Positions 45,783-55,200 of a DNA stretch of 64,000 bases are shown piece after piece (the stretch's first letter is position 1; every line of letters starts with the position of its first letter). This DNA comes from Bacteriovoracaceae bacterium. Lineage in GTDB: Bacteria > Bdellovibrionota > Bacteriovoracia > Bacteriovoracales > Bacteriovoracaceae. The stretch covers positions 248,001-312,000 of the forward strand of contig CANFVK010000001.1 of the NCBI GenBank assembly GCA_947450475.1, read 5' to 3'. Below the pieces are notes generated by a model. The model searched no databases. It was given only the letters and a program-made list of their open reading frames with translations, and had not been told where the DNA came from. The position numbers were made by a program, and so were the translations under genes.

Positions 45783-47147
45783 TTATCTCGATTTATTTAT
45801 TTTTGTTTTTAATTTGGGTGCAAATTTTGTTTGAATATCTAAAATTAATTTTTTCCTGCTTCGAGCCTTTGTGGACTTAATGACAATATCTTTTTTGATT
45901 ATAGCTTGTGCGATATCTTTGGCCATGGCTAGCTGTGATTCATGACAATGTATGGTCAATAAACATTCTCCTTTTTTAACCTTGTCACCAATTTTCTTGT
46001 TCATGATAAAACCAACTGCAAAATCTATTTTGTCAGAGGTCTTTTGTCTTCCACCACCCAGAAGGACACTATGCATGCCAAGAGCTTTGCAATCCATTGA
46101 TGTCACAAAACCATTTTTGGTCGAATTGACTTCGAATTGAAATTTGGTCTGAGGCAAAAGGCTATAGTCATCGATTATTCTTTTATCCCCACCTTGATTG
46201 CCAATGAGTTCTCGGAATTTTTCAAGTGCAGCACCACTTTCTAAAGCCAGCGTCGCTTTTGCGATTCCATCTTTGTGGGATTTGGCCAATCCAGCAAGAT
46301 AAACCATGCCTCCGGCCAATGAAAGAGAAACTTCAGTAAGATCAGCGGGCCCATTATTTTTTAAAGTTTCTATACTTTCGATAATCTCCAGCGAATTACC
46401 AACAGCACATCCTAGTGGCTCGCTCATATCGGTAATAATCGTCATCATATTTTTATTAAAGCGTAATCCAGTTTGGCGTATACTATCGGCTAATTTTTTA
46501 GCATCATTTAATTTTGCCATAAAAGCTCCATTGCCGGTTTTTATGTCCATGACAATGCCTTTGGCGCCTTCTGCTAATTTTTTACTCATAATCGATGCTG
46601 TAATCAGCGGAATGGATTCAATGGTAGCGGTGACGTCTCTTAGAGCGTAAATTTTCTTGTCGGCAGGAGCAATTTCGCCTGTTTGCCCCATCAAGACCAT
46701 GCCTCGATCTTTGAGTAAGGTGACAAATTGATCGAGGCTAATATCTGTTTTAAAGCCACTAATAGCTTCAATTTTATCGATAGTTCCGCCAGTATGCCCC
46801 AAACCTCTGCCTGCTATCATGGGTACCTTCACTCCACATGCTGCAGCTATAGGCGCAAGAATAAATGACGCTTTATCACCAACTCCACCAGTAGAGTGCT
46901 TATCAATGAAAATCTGTTCTGGAAAGTTGAGAACTTTACCTGAGTAAAGCATGGCATCGGTTAAATAAACAGTTTCATCCTTGTCAAAACCATTGAGATA
47001 AATGGCCATAAGCAATGCACTCATCTGATAATCAGCAATGTCACCCTTGATCAGTCCAGATATGAACCAAGAGACTTCTTCTTTGCTAAGTTTTCCTTTA
47101 TCTCGCTTCTTTTGTATAATATTATAAGCACTAAACATTTGTGTCAT
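45783..47147 (-). CDS. deoA: Thymidine/pyrimidine-nucleoside phosphorylase
   Basis: The enzyme cleaves thymidine and related nucleosides to base and deoxyribose-1-phosphate. The 454-residue protein has the N-terminal helical domain (IIQKKRDKGKLSKEE), DKHSTGGVGDK for phosphate, GRGLGHTGGT and KKLAEGAKGIVMDIKTGNGAF. It ends in the C-terminal barrel-sandwich domain typical of DeoA/Pdp. It is the first gene of the operon deoA-punA-cdd. The ATG at 47147 is used; an ATG three codons in is also possible. Sequence does not separate DeoA from Pdp with certainty. Confidence 0.93.
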   Translation of the reverse strand: MTQMFSAYNIIQKKRDKGKLSKEEVSWFISGLIKGDIADYQMSALLMAIYLNGFDKDETVYLTDAMLYSGKVLNFPEQIFIDKHSTGGVGDKASFILAPIAAACGVKVPMIAGRGLGHTGGTIDKIEAISGFKTDISLDQFVTLLKDRGMVLMGQTGEIAPADKKIYALRDVTATIESIPLITASIMSKKLAEGAKGIVMDIKTGNGAFMAKLNDAKKLADSIRQTGLRFNKNMMTIITDMSEPLGCAVGNSLEIIESIETLKNNGPADLTEVSLSLAGGMVYLAGLAKSHKDGIAKATLALESGAALEKFRELIGNQGGDKRIIDDYSLLPQTKFQFEVNSTKNGFVTSMDCKALGMHSVLLGGGRQKTSDKIDFAVGFIMNKKIGDKVKKGECLLTIHCHESQLAMAKDIAQAIIKKDIVIKSTKARSRKKLILDIQTKFAPKLKTKINKSR

Positions 47148-47243
47148 GAATGTAACTCTCTTTAAGAATTGAATCGCAATTGGAGAAAGAGTAAAGTTTA
47201 TTCAAAAGGTTCACAAAAATCAAATTAACGAGAGAAAAAGATT

Positions 47244-47666
47244 ATGAATAAAATGATTAAAATAAATTTAGCTTGTTTGACCCTTATTTTGTCATTATTG
47301 TTTTCAACTTTGACTTATGGAGCTGAAGAGCAGTCTTCTGGAATAGTTGATGATTCCATAAGAGATTTTTCAATCGTTGTAGGCTCTGGTGCTGCAGGTG
47401 CTGTACTTGGTTTATCAACACTTTCATTCGTGGATGAACCTTCTAAGCATTTTAAAAATGTAGCCGTTGGTGGAGCAATTGGAATTGTGATGGGGGTCGT
47501 GATCGTGGTCGTTTCACAAGCTAGCAGATCGACAACCACATTGACGTTGAAAACTAAACTAAACCAAGATAATTTTCTCTCGCTATCAAAGAAAGAATTT
47601 GCGTCATATAAAATTGCTGACAATTACCTAAAACAGCCTGGTTTTGGCTATCAATTTAGCTTCTAA
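47244..47666 (+). CDS. Small secreted or membrane protein of unknown function
   Basis: The 140-residue product has a signal peptide ending near LTYGA and one or two glycine-rich hydrophobic segments (GSGAAGAVLGLS and GGAIGIVMGVVIVVVS) of the glycine-zipper kind, which often sit in membranes. I do not recognise the family. It stands alone between the divergent deoA operon and the RNase G gene. Confidence 0.65.
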   Translation: MNKMIKINLACLTLILSLLFSTLTYGAEEQSSGIVDDSIRDFSIVVGSGAAGAVLGLSTLSFVDEPSKHFKNVAVGGAIGIVMGVVIVVVSQASRSTTTLTLKTKLNQDNFLSLSKKEFASYKIADNYLKQPGFGYQFSF

Positions 47667-47789
47667 ATTATCTAACTTAGTGTTTAACTCTATTAATTCA
47701 GTGGACCTAGTAGGCCTATACATGCCCTTTGAAACAATGGCTAAGCTTTGATAGACTCAAAGAGATTTATTTTTTAAAGGAATTTTTTA

Positions 47790-49385
47790 ATGGCTAAGCA
47801 ACTTATTATCAACCAGACGCTCAATGAGTGTCGGGCCGCACTTATCGAAAATGGTGAGATTCTAGATTTTTTAATGGAACGCTCACACGACCATCGTCCA
47901 GAAGACAATAAAGTTAATTTCCCATTTGTTGGAGATATTTATAAAGGCAAGGTCGTCAGGGTTCTGCCCGGTATGCAGTCTGCTTTTGTTGATATTGGCT
48001 ATGAAAAAGCCGCCTTTTTATATGTTGATGATGCCTACATTCCCACCTTGGAAGAGCAGCGAGACATGGCCGAGAAAAGTCGCAAATCTCTAGAAGAAGG
48101 ACAGCGACAGGGTGAAGTCATACCAGATGAATTAAGCACACTGTCTGAAGCGGTAAACATGCGCTTTAGACCAGATATTAGCATCGAGAGTTTCATCAAA
48201 GAAGGTGATGAAATCGTCGTACAAGTAGCAAAAGAGCCTATTTCGACAAAGGGTCCAAGAGTGACCAGACACATTACTTTTGCAGGTAGGCATATTGTCT
48301 TCATGCCCTTTATTGAACATACGGGTGTTTCGCGTAGAATAGAAAGCGAAAAAGAGCGAGATCGTCTCAAAGAGATACTTGAAACTATTCGTCCTGAGGG
48401 GACTGGTGTTATTGCTCGAACTGTGGCCGAAGGCCAGTCCTATAAAACGTTAAAATTTGACTACAATATGTTGGTTAAAATTTGGAAGGACGTTCTCAAA
48501 AGATCTGAAAAAGCCAAAGCACCCTATATGGTTCATCAGGATTTAAGTTTTATACAAAGAGTCCTTCGCGATATCACAGATGAAGATGTTGATGAAATCA
48601 TAGTTGATTCAAAAGAAAATTTAAAAGAAGCAGAAAAATTCGTACAAAAATTTCTTCCAACAATGAAAGGGAAATTTAAATTTTATTCTGATGAGTCGAT
48701 TCCCATTTTCGAGAAATTTGGGATTGATTTAGAAATTGAAAGGGCTATCGACAATAAAGTTTTTTTAAAGTCTGGAGGCTCACTCAATATTGACCAAACA
48801 GAGGCACTAGTTTCCATTGATGTTAACACTGGAAAATATATTGGTAGAAAAACTTTCGAAGAAACAATCCTAAAGACTAATTTGGAAGCAGTAAAAGAAA
48901 TTTCCTATCAACTCAGACTTAGAAATTGCGGAGGTATTATCATTATTGATTTTATCGATATGGAAAAAGCTGAGAATCGCAACATTGTTTATAACGCTTT
49001 ATTAGAAGCACTCAAAAAAGACAGGGCCAAGACAAATGTTCTTCCTATTTCAGGACTTGGTTTGGTTGAAATGACTCGTAAGAGAACTAGAGATACTTTA
49101 GCACGAATTATGTGCGAGCCTTGTCACTACTGTGAAGGATCTGGTCGAGTAAAGTCTACACTAACTGTTTGTTACGAACTCATTAGAGAACTCAATCGCA
49201 TTTTGGCAAAATCTAAAGGCAGCAAAGTTTTTATTTACGCTCATCCGGAAGTTACGGCAACCCTTACCAGTGAAGATTTTGACCTTATTGAAACATTGGA
49301 AGAGGCTCATGGAAAGGCGATTCAAATTCGCTCAGAAAATAATTACCATGTCGAGCAATATGAAATTTTTCCTCAAGAATACTAA
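47790..49385 (+). CDS. rng: Ribonuclease G/E family endoribonuclease
   Basis: The enzyme makes single-strand cuts in rRNA precursors and mRNA. The 531-residue protein has an S1 RNA-binding domain (FPFVGDIYKGKVVRVLPGMQSAFVDIG), the catalytic Asp pair in VSIDVNTGKY and IIIIDFIDM, and a zinc-link motif CEPCHYCEGSGR close to the C-terminus. The 500-residue C-terminal degradosome scaffold of RNase E is absent, so it is the RNase G type. Its stop overlaps that of the convergent oxidoreductase gene by four bases. Confidence 0.95.
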   Translation: MAKQLIINQTLNECRAALIENGEILDFLMERSHDHRPEDNKVNFPFVGDIYKGKVVRVLPGMQSAFVDIGYEKAAFLYVDDAYIPTLEEQRDMAEKSRKSLEEGQRQGEVIPDELSTLSEAVNMRFRPDISIESFIKEGDEIVVQVAKEPISTKGPRVTRHITFAGRHIVFMPFIEHTGVSRRIESEKERDRLKEILETIRPEGTGVIARTVAEGQSYKTLKFDYNMLVKIWKDVLKRSEKAKAPYMVHQDLSFIQRVLRDITDEDVDEIIVDSKENLKEAEKFVQKFLPTMKGKFKFYSDESIPIFEKFGIDLEIERAIDNKVFLKSGGSLNIDQTEALVSIDVNTGKYIGRKTFEETILKTNLEAVKEISYQLRLRNCGGIIIIDFIDMEKAENRNIVYNALLEALKKDRAKTNVLPISGLGLVEMTRKRTRDTLARIMCEPCHYCEGSGRVKSTLTVCYELIRELNRILAKSKGSKVFIYAHPEVTATLTSEDFDLIETLEEAHGKAIQIRSENNYHVEQYEIFPQEY

Positions 49386-50845
49386 CTGAGTTTACGTGCT
49401 AAGTTTTGTGCACCTAAAACGACAGCAGCAATTCCTTGTCCGGGAAATTGAGTATCTCCAAGACAGTAAAAATTTTTTATGGGGTTAGGTCTAAATAAAA
49501 GTCTAATTGGATTCGTTAAGCGGGAGTGAGGAATTCCACCGACTAATCCTTGGTGACGTTGAGTGTAACGGATAAAAGTTTTCGGAGAGCCAGTTGTTAA
49601 ATGTTGGATGTCATGGGCTTCGAAACCTAATTTTTTGCAAAAGTCTTTAAGAATAAAATTAGCAGTTTCTTTTTTCTGATTTTCATATTCTTCACGATTT
49701 AAATTTAACCATTTTGAAGTTTTCGTATGAGTAGATATAGTCACTGTTTGGCGTTCGTTGTTGCCACTAATGTTTCTAAGATTATCATCGGGATGAGAGA
49801 ATGAAGCAAAATACGAATGAGTGTCACAAGTTGGAATCGCTTCTTTAGAATGAATTTGAAAATACAATTCTTGCCTTGTGGAATTTTTGGGAACAGTAAA
49901 ATACAACATAAAAGCACCCCAACATTCAGAAGAAGAGGTAAGCTCTTTTACATTATCAAGGAAATGCCTTTTTATTTTTTCATCGCTAAAAAGTTCAGCA
50001 TGATTCCAGATAGGTAGAGTTGAAACTATTTTTTTGCATTTGAAAATTTGCTTTGAAGTTTTAACTTCGAAGCCATCGACAACTTTATGAATAGACAAGA
50101 CCTTGTTTTTTAGAAAAAGATTATGACATTTTTTGGAAAGCTCTTCACAAAATGTCTTCATTCCACCAATCGCATAAAAAGTATCGTTAGGATAAGCTAA
50201 ACCCATGGCCCCCATTAGCATTGGCGTTTGATCACTTTTATTTTGAGCCGTAATAAAAAGCATTTCATCTATCATTTTTAAATAATCTTCGTCCCAGTCC
50301 GGTTGAATTTCCAAGAAGTTTTTTACACTAGAAACTAAATAGTAAAGAGCTTTGGGGCCTTTCAAGATTTGAGAGTTTAAAAGCATTTTCAAATCCCTTG
50401 CATCCCTGATGGGTGCTGCCGAAAATGATTGGCTTAACTTCCATCCAAAAAGATTAATGTCTTGAATTTTGTCCCAAAACTTTTGATGATCGATGTGCGG
50501 AAACTTCTGCTTGAGTTCACTTCGCCATCTTTTTTCATCTTTAAAACGATTTACTATTTTAGATTCAAAAATAGACACTATGCCTGGATCAATGGGTTTG
50601 ATCTGAAAGTTGAGGTCAAGTTCATTGCAAAGTTGCAGTAGGGGTCTGTCGGAAATAAAGCCAGAAAGAGTCGTAGCCCCAGCATCGAAAATGAAGCCAT
50701 CTCTCTCGAAATATGAGCTGCAACCTCCGACCAGGTTGTGGGCTTCTAAAAGTGCAATCCTAAGATCAGGATTTCTTTTTTGCATGAGCGCAGTAAAGGC
50801 CAAGCCTGATGCTCCTGCACCTATAACGATATAATCAAAGTCCAT
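49382..50845 (-). CDS. FAD-dependent carotenoid desaturase/isomerase-like oxidoreductase
   Basis: The protein (487 residues from the ATG at 50845) begins with the dinucleotide-binding motif DYIVIGAGASGL. It continues with GGCSSYFERDGFIFDAG and ends with GDTQFPGQGIAAVVLGA, patterns of the CrtISO/CrtI/retinol-saturase family. The substrate cannot be fixed; a carotenoid or related polyene is likely. A start at 50941 would add 32 residues before the dinucleotide fold and is rejected. The next gene, divergent, encodes a MerR protein of the CarA/LitR kind, the regulator type that controls carotenoid genes in myxobacteria. No other carotenoid gene is in the window. Confidence 0.8.
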   Translation of the reverse strand: MDFDYIVIGAGASGLAFTALMQKRNPDLRIALLEAHNLVGGCSSYFERDGFIFDAGATTLSGFISDRPLLQLCNELDLNFQIKPIDPGIVSIFESKIVNRFKDEKRWRSELKQKFPHIDHQKFWDKIQDINLFGWKLSQSFSAAPIRDARDLKMLLNSQILKGPKALYYLVSSVKNFLEIQPDWDEDYLKMIDEMLFITAQNKSDQTPMLMGAMGLAYPNDTFYAIGGMKTFCEELSKKCHNLFLKNKVLSIHKVVDGFEVKTSKQIFKCKKIVSTLPIWNHAELFSDEKIKRHFLDNVKELTSSSECWGAFMLYFTVPKNSTRQELYFQIHSKEAIPTCDTHSYFASFSHPDDNLRNISGNNERQTVTISTHTKTSKWLNLNREEYENQKKETANFILKDFCKKLGFEAHDIQHLTTGSPKTFIRYTQRHQGLVGGIPHSRLTNPIRLLFRPNPIKNFYCLGDTQFPGQGIAAVVLGAQNLARKLS

Positions 50846-51001
50846 AATAAATAATAAAGGATAATTACTTTTAAGTATCAATAGTCTAAGCATTGCCAGC
50901 AATTGTCTATAGCTTGTCATGGAACCGATAGATTCTCCCAATGATATAAAATTAAATATAAGTAACCTACTTTGATTAACTAATTTTCAGGATGGTCAAT
51001 C

Positions 51002-51409
51002 GTGTATCCAATTAATGTTGTTGAAAAAGAAACGGGAATTAGTAAATACCTCCTAAGAATGTGGGAGAGGAGATACACATTTCCTCGTCCACTTCGAGAC
51101 GAGAAGGGCGAAAGAGTCTATACGGCAAACGATATTGAAAAGCTTCAAGTGGTGAAGGCCCTAATGAATCAAGGATACCGTCCATCAAAAATTATGGATC
51201 AGGATTTGCCTGGATTGAGATCTTTGCTCCAAAGTTTAAGTACCGCAGAGTTGACTCGTGGCAATAAAGGTCTTACCGACGCCTCAATAATAGTAGTGAT
51301 AACCAATCCAAATCTCGAAACTGAGTCTTTGTCTCTGTTAAAATATAATAATGTTAAAAAGATACTTCGCATTTCCACAAATGAGGATCTTCAAAAATTA
51401 GTAAACTGA
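51002..51409 (+). CDS. MerR-family regulator lacking a B12-binding domain
   Basis: The 135-residue protein has the MerR helix-turn-helix and wing, with the CarA/LitR/MlrA-type pattern LLRMWERRYTFPRPLRDEKGERVY near residues 18-40 (shown in two parts: LLRMWERRY and PRPLRDEKGERVY). CarA/CarH/LitR proteins continue with a cobalamin-binding light-sensor domain; here only about 70 residues follow, without that domain's E/D-x-H-x2-G motif. It may therefore act as a CarA-like repressor that relies on another signal. The start is GTG at 51002. It is divergent from the carotenoid-type oxidoreductase. Confidence 0.85.
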   Translation: MYPINVVEKETGISKYLLRMWERRYTFPRPLRDEKGERVYTANDIEKLQVVKALMNQGYRPSKIMDQDLPGLRSLLQSLSTAELTRGNKGLTDASIIVVITNPNLETESLSLLKYNNVKKILRISTNEDLQKLVN

Positions 51410-51483
51410 GACCTGCTTGAGCCTTTACATAAACCTGATTGTTTTGATAGGTTTTTGCTGCGGCTTTATAAGAGGGGTTTACG

Positions 51484-51927
51484 ATGAAATGGATTATGGC
51501 TTTTTCAATGTTCTTTTTTTCGTTTTTAGCTTTTGCCCAAAATCCACCAGTCTCTAGCGCAGTTGATGCGCTCACGTCTGTTATTAAAGTTGGAATTCAT
51601 TTAGGTCAAAATGAAAGAGGTGAGTGTTCTGTTAAAGTTATGGAAGTTAATTTTCCAGATAAAGCTGTAAGCGTGGTTATTGAAGAAAAAAATGGAATTG
51701 TTTCAAAGTTAGTTGAAGACGGAACAAGTTTTAGTTTTAAAAAATTTAAGAATGAATTTATTCAAACCAATATCCACTATATTAATTATGATCCTACTGC
51801 CTACGTGGAACAAATTATAAAAACAGTTAACACCGATTCCAATAAATTGTATGTTGTGACCTCTTATGCGGCAATTATGAATACGGAACGAACTGAAGAA
51901 ATTGCAGAATGCATTATTGATTTATAA
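51484..51927 (+). CDS. Small exported protein of unknown function
   Basis: The 147-residue product has a clear signal peptide (MAFSMFFFSFLAFAQ, cleavage near residue 19) and a mature beta-rich region of 128 residues with two cysteines (ERGECSVKV and EIAECIIDL) that could form a disulfide. GAGGGG precedes the ATG. No family is recognised. A bidirectional terminator follows immediately. Confidence 0.7.
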   Translation: MKWIMAFSMFFFSFLAFAQNPPVSSAVDALTSVIKVGIHLGQNERGECSVKVMEVNFPDKAVSVVIEEKNGIVSKLVEDGTSFSFKKFKNEFIQTNIHYINYDPTAYVEQIIKTVNTDSNKLYVVTSYAAIMNTERTEEIAECIIDL

Positions 51928-51930
51928 AAA

Positions 51931-51957
51931 AAGCCCGCTTAAAGCGGGCTTTTTTAT
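51931..51957. terminator. Bidirectional rho-independent terminator
   Basis: AAGCCCGCT (51931-51939) and AGCGGGCTT (51943-51951) form a 9-bp stem with A-run before and T-run after. It ends both the small exported-protein gene and the convergent ileS gene, whose stop codon lies in the T-run. Confidence 0.93.
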
Positions 51958-54900
51958 GCTTTCTTAAGAGTGATTTTAATTTTGTGATCATCTATTTCAA
52001 ATTCATTGCCATCTATTTGATCAACTTTTATTAATTTTAGGGCAAGAGTTTCTCCAGCAATATAATCTTTAAATTGATCAATAACTAAATTTAGCGTTTC
52101 ATCTCCGGCATAAGCAATTTCAATTCGATCACCAACATTGAAATTTGAATCTTTCCTTGTTTTCTGAATGCGGTTGACGATTTCTCTGGCAAGACCTTCA
52201 TTGATCAGTTTTTGATCAAGCACAGTATCAATATCAATAGAGATGTAGCGATTACTCATCGCTTGAGTCCCTTCTTTGGCTTCACGGAAAATGAGGATTT
52301 CTTCAGGATAAAAAGTAACGCCATCTAGTGTGAGAGTAGCTTTTTCTTCAAGCTCGCTCAATTTTTCTCCATCTAGTTTTTCAATAAGGGCTTTGTACTT
52401 TCCCATATCTTTTCCCAGTTTTTTTCCTAGCACTGGGAGATTTGGTTTTGCATACAAACGAATAAATTTATCTTCTTGAGTTGAGTACTCAATTTGTTTA
52501 ATGTTTAGTTCAGTCTGAATGTATTCAGAAAGTTTACTGATTTCGTTTAAAAGCTTTTGATCTTTGTGAATGATCGTTAAGCGCTTAAGTGGGGTTTTGA
52601 CTTTAATTTGTACCAAATTTCGCTTTTGCCGGCCTAGGAGAATAAGTTGTTGCATTCTTCCTACAGCAGTTTCGAGATCTTCATTGATTAGAGTATCCAT
52701 TGCTACAGGATACTCACACAAATGCACAGATAGAGCTTCTGAAGGATTTAATTTTCTAAGCTCTTGGAAAACATGCTCTGAAAAAAATGGTGTAAATGGG
52801 GCCATGGAAATTGTTAGCTCTCGAAGAGCTGTGTAAAGGGTAGAGTAGGCAGCACATTTATCATCAGTAAGACCATCACCCCAAAAGCGAGCTCGATTGA
52901 GGCGAATGTACCAGTTGGTTAAGTCTTCGATGAAAGTAAATAGCGCCGGAACGACATTGTATAGGTGGTACTCCTCCATTTCTTTGGCGATATTTTTCTT
53001 AAGTGTTTGAAGGTTAGAAATTAGCCATCGATCGACAATGTTGTCACTAGTTTTAAAATTTTTTACTGGAGACCATCCATCAACCTCAGCATAAGTTTGA
53101 AAGAATTTAAATGAATTCTGCCATGGAAGCAGAACTTTTCGAACCATGTCTTTAACACCTGCATCAGAGAAGCGTTGCTCTTCTCCTTTTACTAATCCAG
53201 AGTTAATTAGATAAATACGAAGTGCATCTGCTCCAAATGTTTCCATCAATTCATCTGGTGGAGTGTAATTTTTTAGCCGCTTGCTCATCTTCTTGCCGTC
53301 TTCGGCCATTACAATTCCATTTACGATAACATTTTTAAAAGCTGGCTTATCAAATAGTGCAGTCGAAAGAACTGTGAGCGTATAAAACCAACCACGTGTT
53401 TGATCTAAGCCTTCAGCAATAAATTCTGCAGGAAAGCCCTGTTCAAACATTTGCTGATTTTCAAAAGGATAGTGAAGTTGGGCATAGGGCATGGCCCCAG
53501 ATTCAAACCAGCAGTCTAAAACTTCTGGAATACGATGATAGACGCCCTCTTCTCCTGTCTTGGTAAAAGTTAAATGATCAACATTTTCTTTGTGTAAATC
53601 AGTCACTTTGGTACCAGTCAATTTAAAAAGTTCATCAATAGATCCAACACAAATGCGAGCATTGGTTTTGTCATTGATCCAGATGGGAATAGGTGTTCCC
53701 CAAATTCTGTTTCTTGAGATTGACCAATCTCGAGAGCCTTCAAGCCACTTTCCAAACCGACCTTCCTTTATGTGAGAAGGAGTCCAATTTATTTGTTCAT
53801 TTGCCTTAATGAGACGTTCTTTAATCTCTTCAACTTTTACATACCATGAAGGAATAGCTTTATATATCAATGGCGTATCAGAACGAGGACAAAACGGATA
53901 ACTGTGAACCAGAACGCTTTGGTCGTATAACTTGTGCTCGTCTTTTAATTTTTTAATAATATCTTTGTCAGCTGCTTTAACATGAACCCCTTCGAAGTCA
54001 GTGACATCTGCAGTAAATTTACCAGCATCATCAACGGGGCATTCAAGTATTTTGATACCAGCTTCTTTCATGACGCGATTATCATCCTCCCCGAAAGCTG
54101 GAGCAATATGAACGATACCAGTGCCATCAGTTGTTGTTACATAGCCATCATTTAAGATGACAAATGCACCCTCAGCTTCATGCTTTTTAAAGTATGGCAG
54201 CAGAGGTTCGTAGCGAAGTCCTTTTAGATCGCTTCCCTTGAAAGATTGAAGTGTCTCAAAATTTCTTTTTTTGGAATAAGCTTCTACTCTGTCACGTGCC
54301 ATCAAGATTTTGAGATCTTTATCTTGGTCATGCACGACAACGTAATCAATATCTGGTCCCACACAAAGAGCTAGGTTTGAAGGAAGTGTCCACGGAGTTG
54401 TGGTCCATGCGGCAATATGAAAATCTTTCTCTTTCATTTTGAAGAGCACTGTGACCGCAGGATCTTGGACATCTTGATAATTTGAACTGGCCTCAAAATT
54501 AGAAAGAACGGTACCCAGAGCTGTTGAGAACGGAACAACTTTAGTACCCTGGTAAATGAGATTCTTTTTCCATAGCTCACTAATTACCCACCAAACCGAT
54601 TCCATGAATGGAGCATCCATCGTTTTGTAGTCATTTTCAAAATCAACCCATCGACCAAGACGACTTACGGTGCGCTCCCACTCAGAAGTATAACGTTGAA
54701 CAATTGAGCGACACTCATCGTTATAACCTTTTACTCCAAATTTTTTGACGGCTTCTTGAGCTGACATTCCTAATTTTTTATCAATTTCGTGTTCAATAGG
54801 CAGTCCATGACAATCCCAACCAAATCGACGTTCAACATAACGACCTTTCATAGTGAAGTAGCGAGGAACAATATCTTTTAGAGTTCCAGCAAGCAAGTGT

Positions 54901-55094
54901 CCATGGTGAGGCAGACCTGTGGCAAATGGAGGGCCGTCATAAAATATATAAGGTAGATTCTTTTTTGTTTGCTCTAGTGTTTTTTTAAAGATGTTCTCTT
55001 TTTTCCAAAACTCGAGTATCTGATGTTCCGCTTTTACGAATGAAAAAGATGTGTTCTCCGACTCATTTGCTTCGGTATTGTGAGGACTGTTCAC
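51954..55094 (-). CDS. ileS: Isoleucyl-tRNA synthetase, type 2 (eukaryote-like)
   Basis: IleRS charges tRNA-Ile. The 1046-residue protein has the HIGH-type motif as H63-H-G-H66 within GLPHHGHLLAG, the insertion editing domain (TTTPWTLPSNLALCVGPD), and K602-M-S-K-R606. The GLPxxGH version and the following GTLKDIVPRYFTMKG region are typical of type-2 bacterial enzymes related to eukaryotic ones, a class usually insensitive to mupirocin. The C-terminal zinc-finger of type-1 enzymes is not seen. It is divergent from the FecR-domain gene. Confidence 0.96.
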   Translation of the reverse strand: MNSPHNTEANESENTSFSFVKAEHQILEFWKKENIFKKTLEQTKKNLPYIFYDGPPFATGLPHHGHLLAGTLKDIVPRYFTMKGRYVERRFGWDCHGLPIEHEIDKKLGMSAQEAVKKFGVKGYNDECRSIVQRYTSEWERTVSRLGRWVDFENDYKTMDAPFMESVWWVISELWKKNLIYQGTKVVPFSTALGTVLSNFEASSNYQDVQDPAVTVLFKMKEKDFHIAAWTTTPWTLPSNLALCVGPDIDYVVVHDQDKDLKILMARDRVEAYSKKRNFETLQSFKGSDLKGLRYEPLLPYFKKHEAEGAFVILNDGYVTTTDGTGIVHIAPAFGEDDNRVMKEAGIKILECPVDDAGKFTADVTDFEGVHVKAADKDIIKKLKDEHKLYDQSVLVHSYPFCPRSDTPLIYKAIPSWYVKVEEIKERLIKANEQINWTPSHIKEGRFGKWLEGSRDWSISRNRIWGTPIPIWINDKTNARICVGSIDELFKLTGTKVTDLHKENVDHLTFTKTGEEGVYHRIPEVLDCWFESGAMPYAQLHYPFENQQMFEQGFPAEFIAEGLDQTRGWFYTLTVLSTALFDKPAFKNVIVNGIVMAEDGKKMSKRLKNYTPPDELMETFGADALRIYLINSGLVKGEEQRFSDAGVKDMVRKVLLPWQNSFKFFQTYAEVDGWSPVKNFKTSDNIVDRWLISNLQTLKKNIAKEMEEYHLYNVVPALFTFIEDLTNWYIRLNRARFWGDGLTDDKCAAYSTLYTALRELTISMAPFTPFFSEHVFQELRKLNPSEALSVHLCEYPVAMDTLINEDLETAVGRMQQLILLGRQKRNLVQIKVKTPLKRLTIIHKDQKLLNEISKLSEYIQTELNIKQIEYSTQEDKFIRLYAKPNLPVLGKKLGKDMGKYKALIEKLDGEKLSELEEKATLTLDGVTFYPEEILIFREAKEGTQAMSNRYISIDIDTVLDQKLINEGLAREIVNRIQKTRKDSNFNVGDRIEIAYAGDETLNLVIDQFKDYIAGETLALKLIKVDQIDGNEFEIDDHKIKITLKKA

Positions 55095-55200
55095 GTCAAT
55101 GCTCCTTGGGGGTAATCTCGAGGAGAAATATTAGCATCAGCAGCATGATTTGAATAGTAAGAAGCTTCATTTCTCAAGTGAAGAAGCCGAAAAAGTACTT

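Noticed and set aside
49382..50941. Longer start for the carotenoid-type oxidoreductase
   Set aside because: The added residues precede the dinucleotide-binding fold, which normally begins the protein; ATG 50845 starts MDFDYIVIG.
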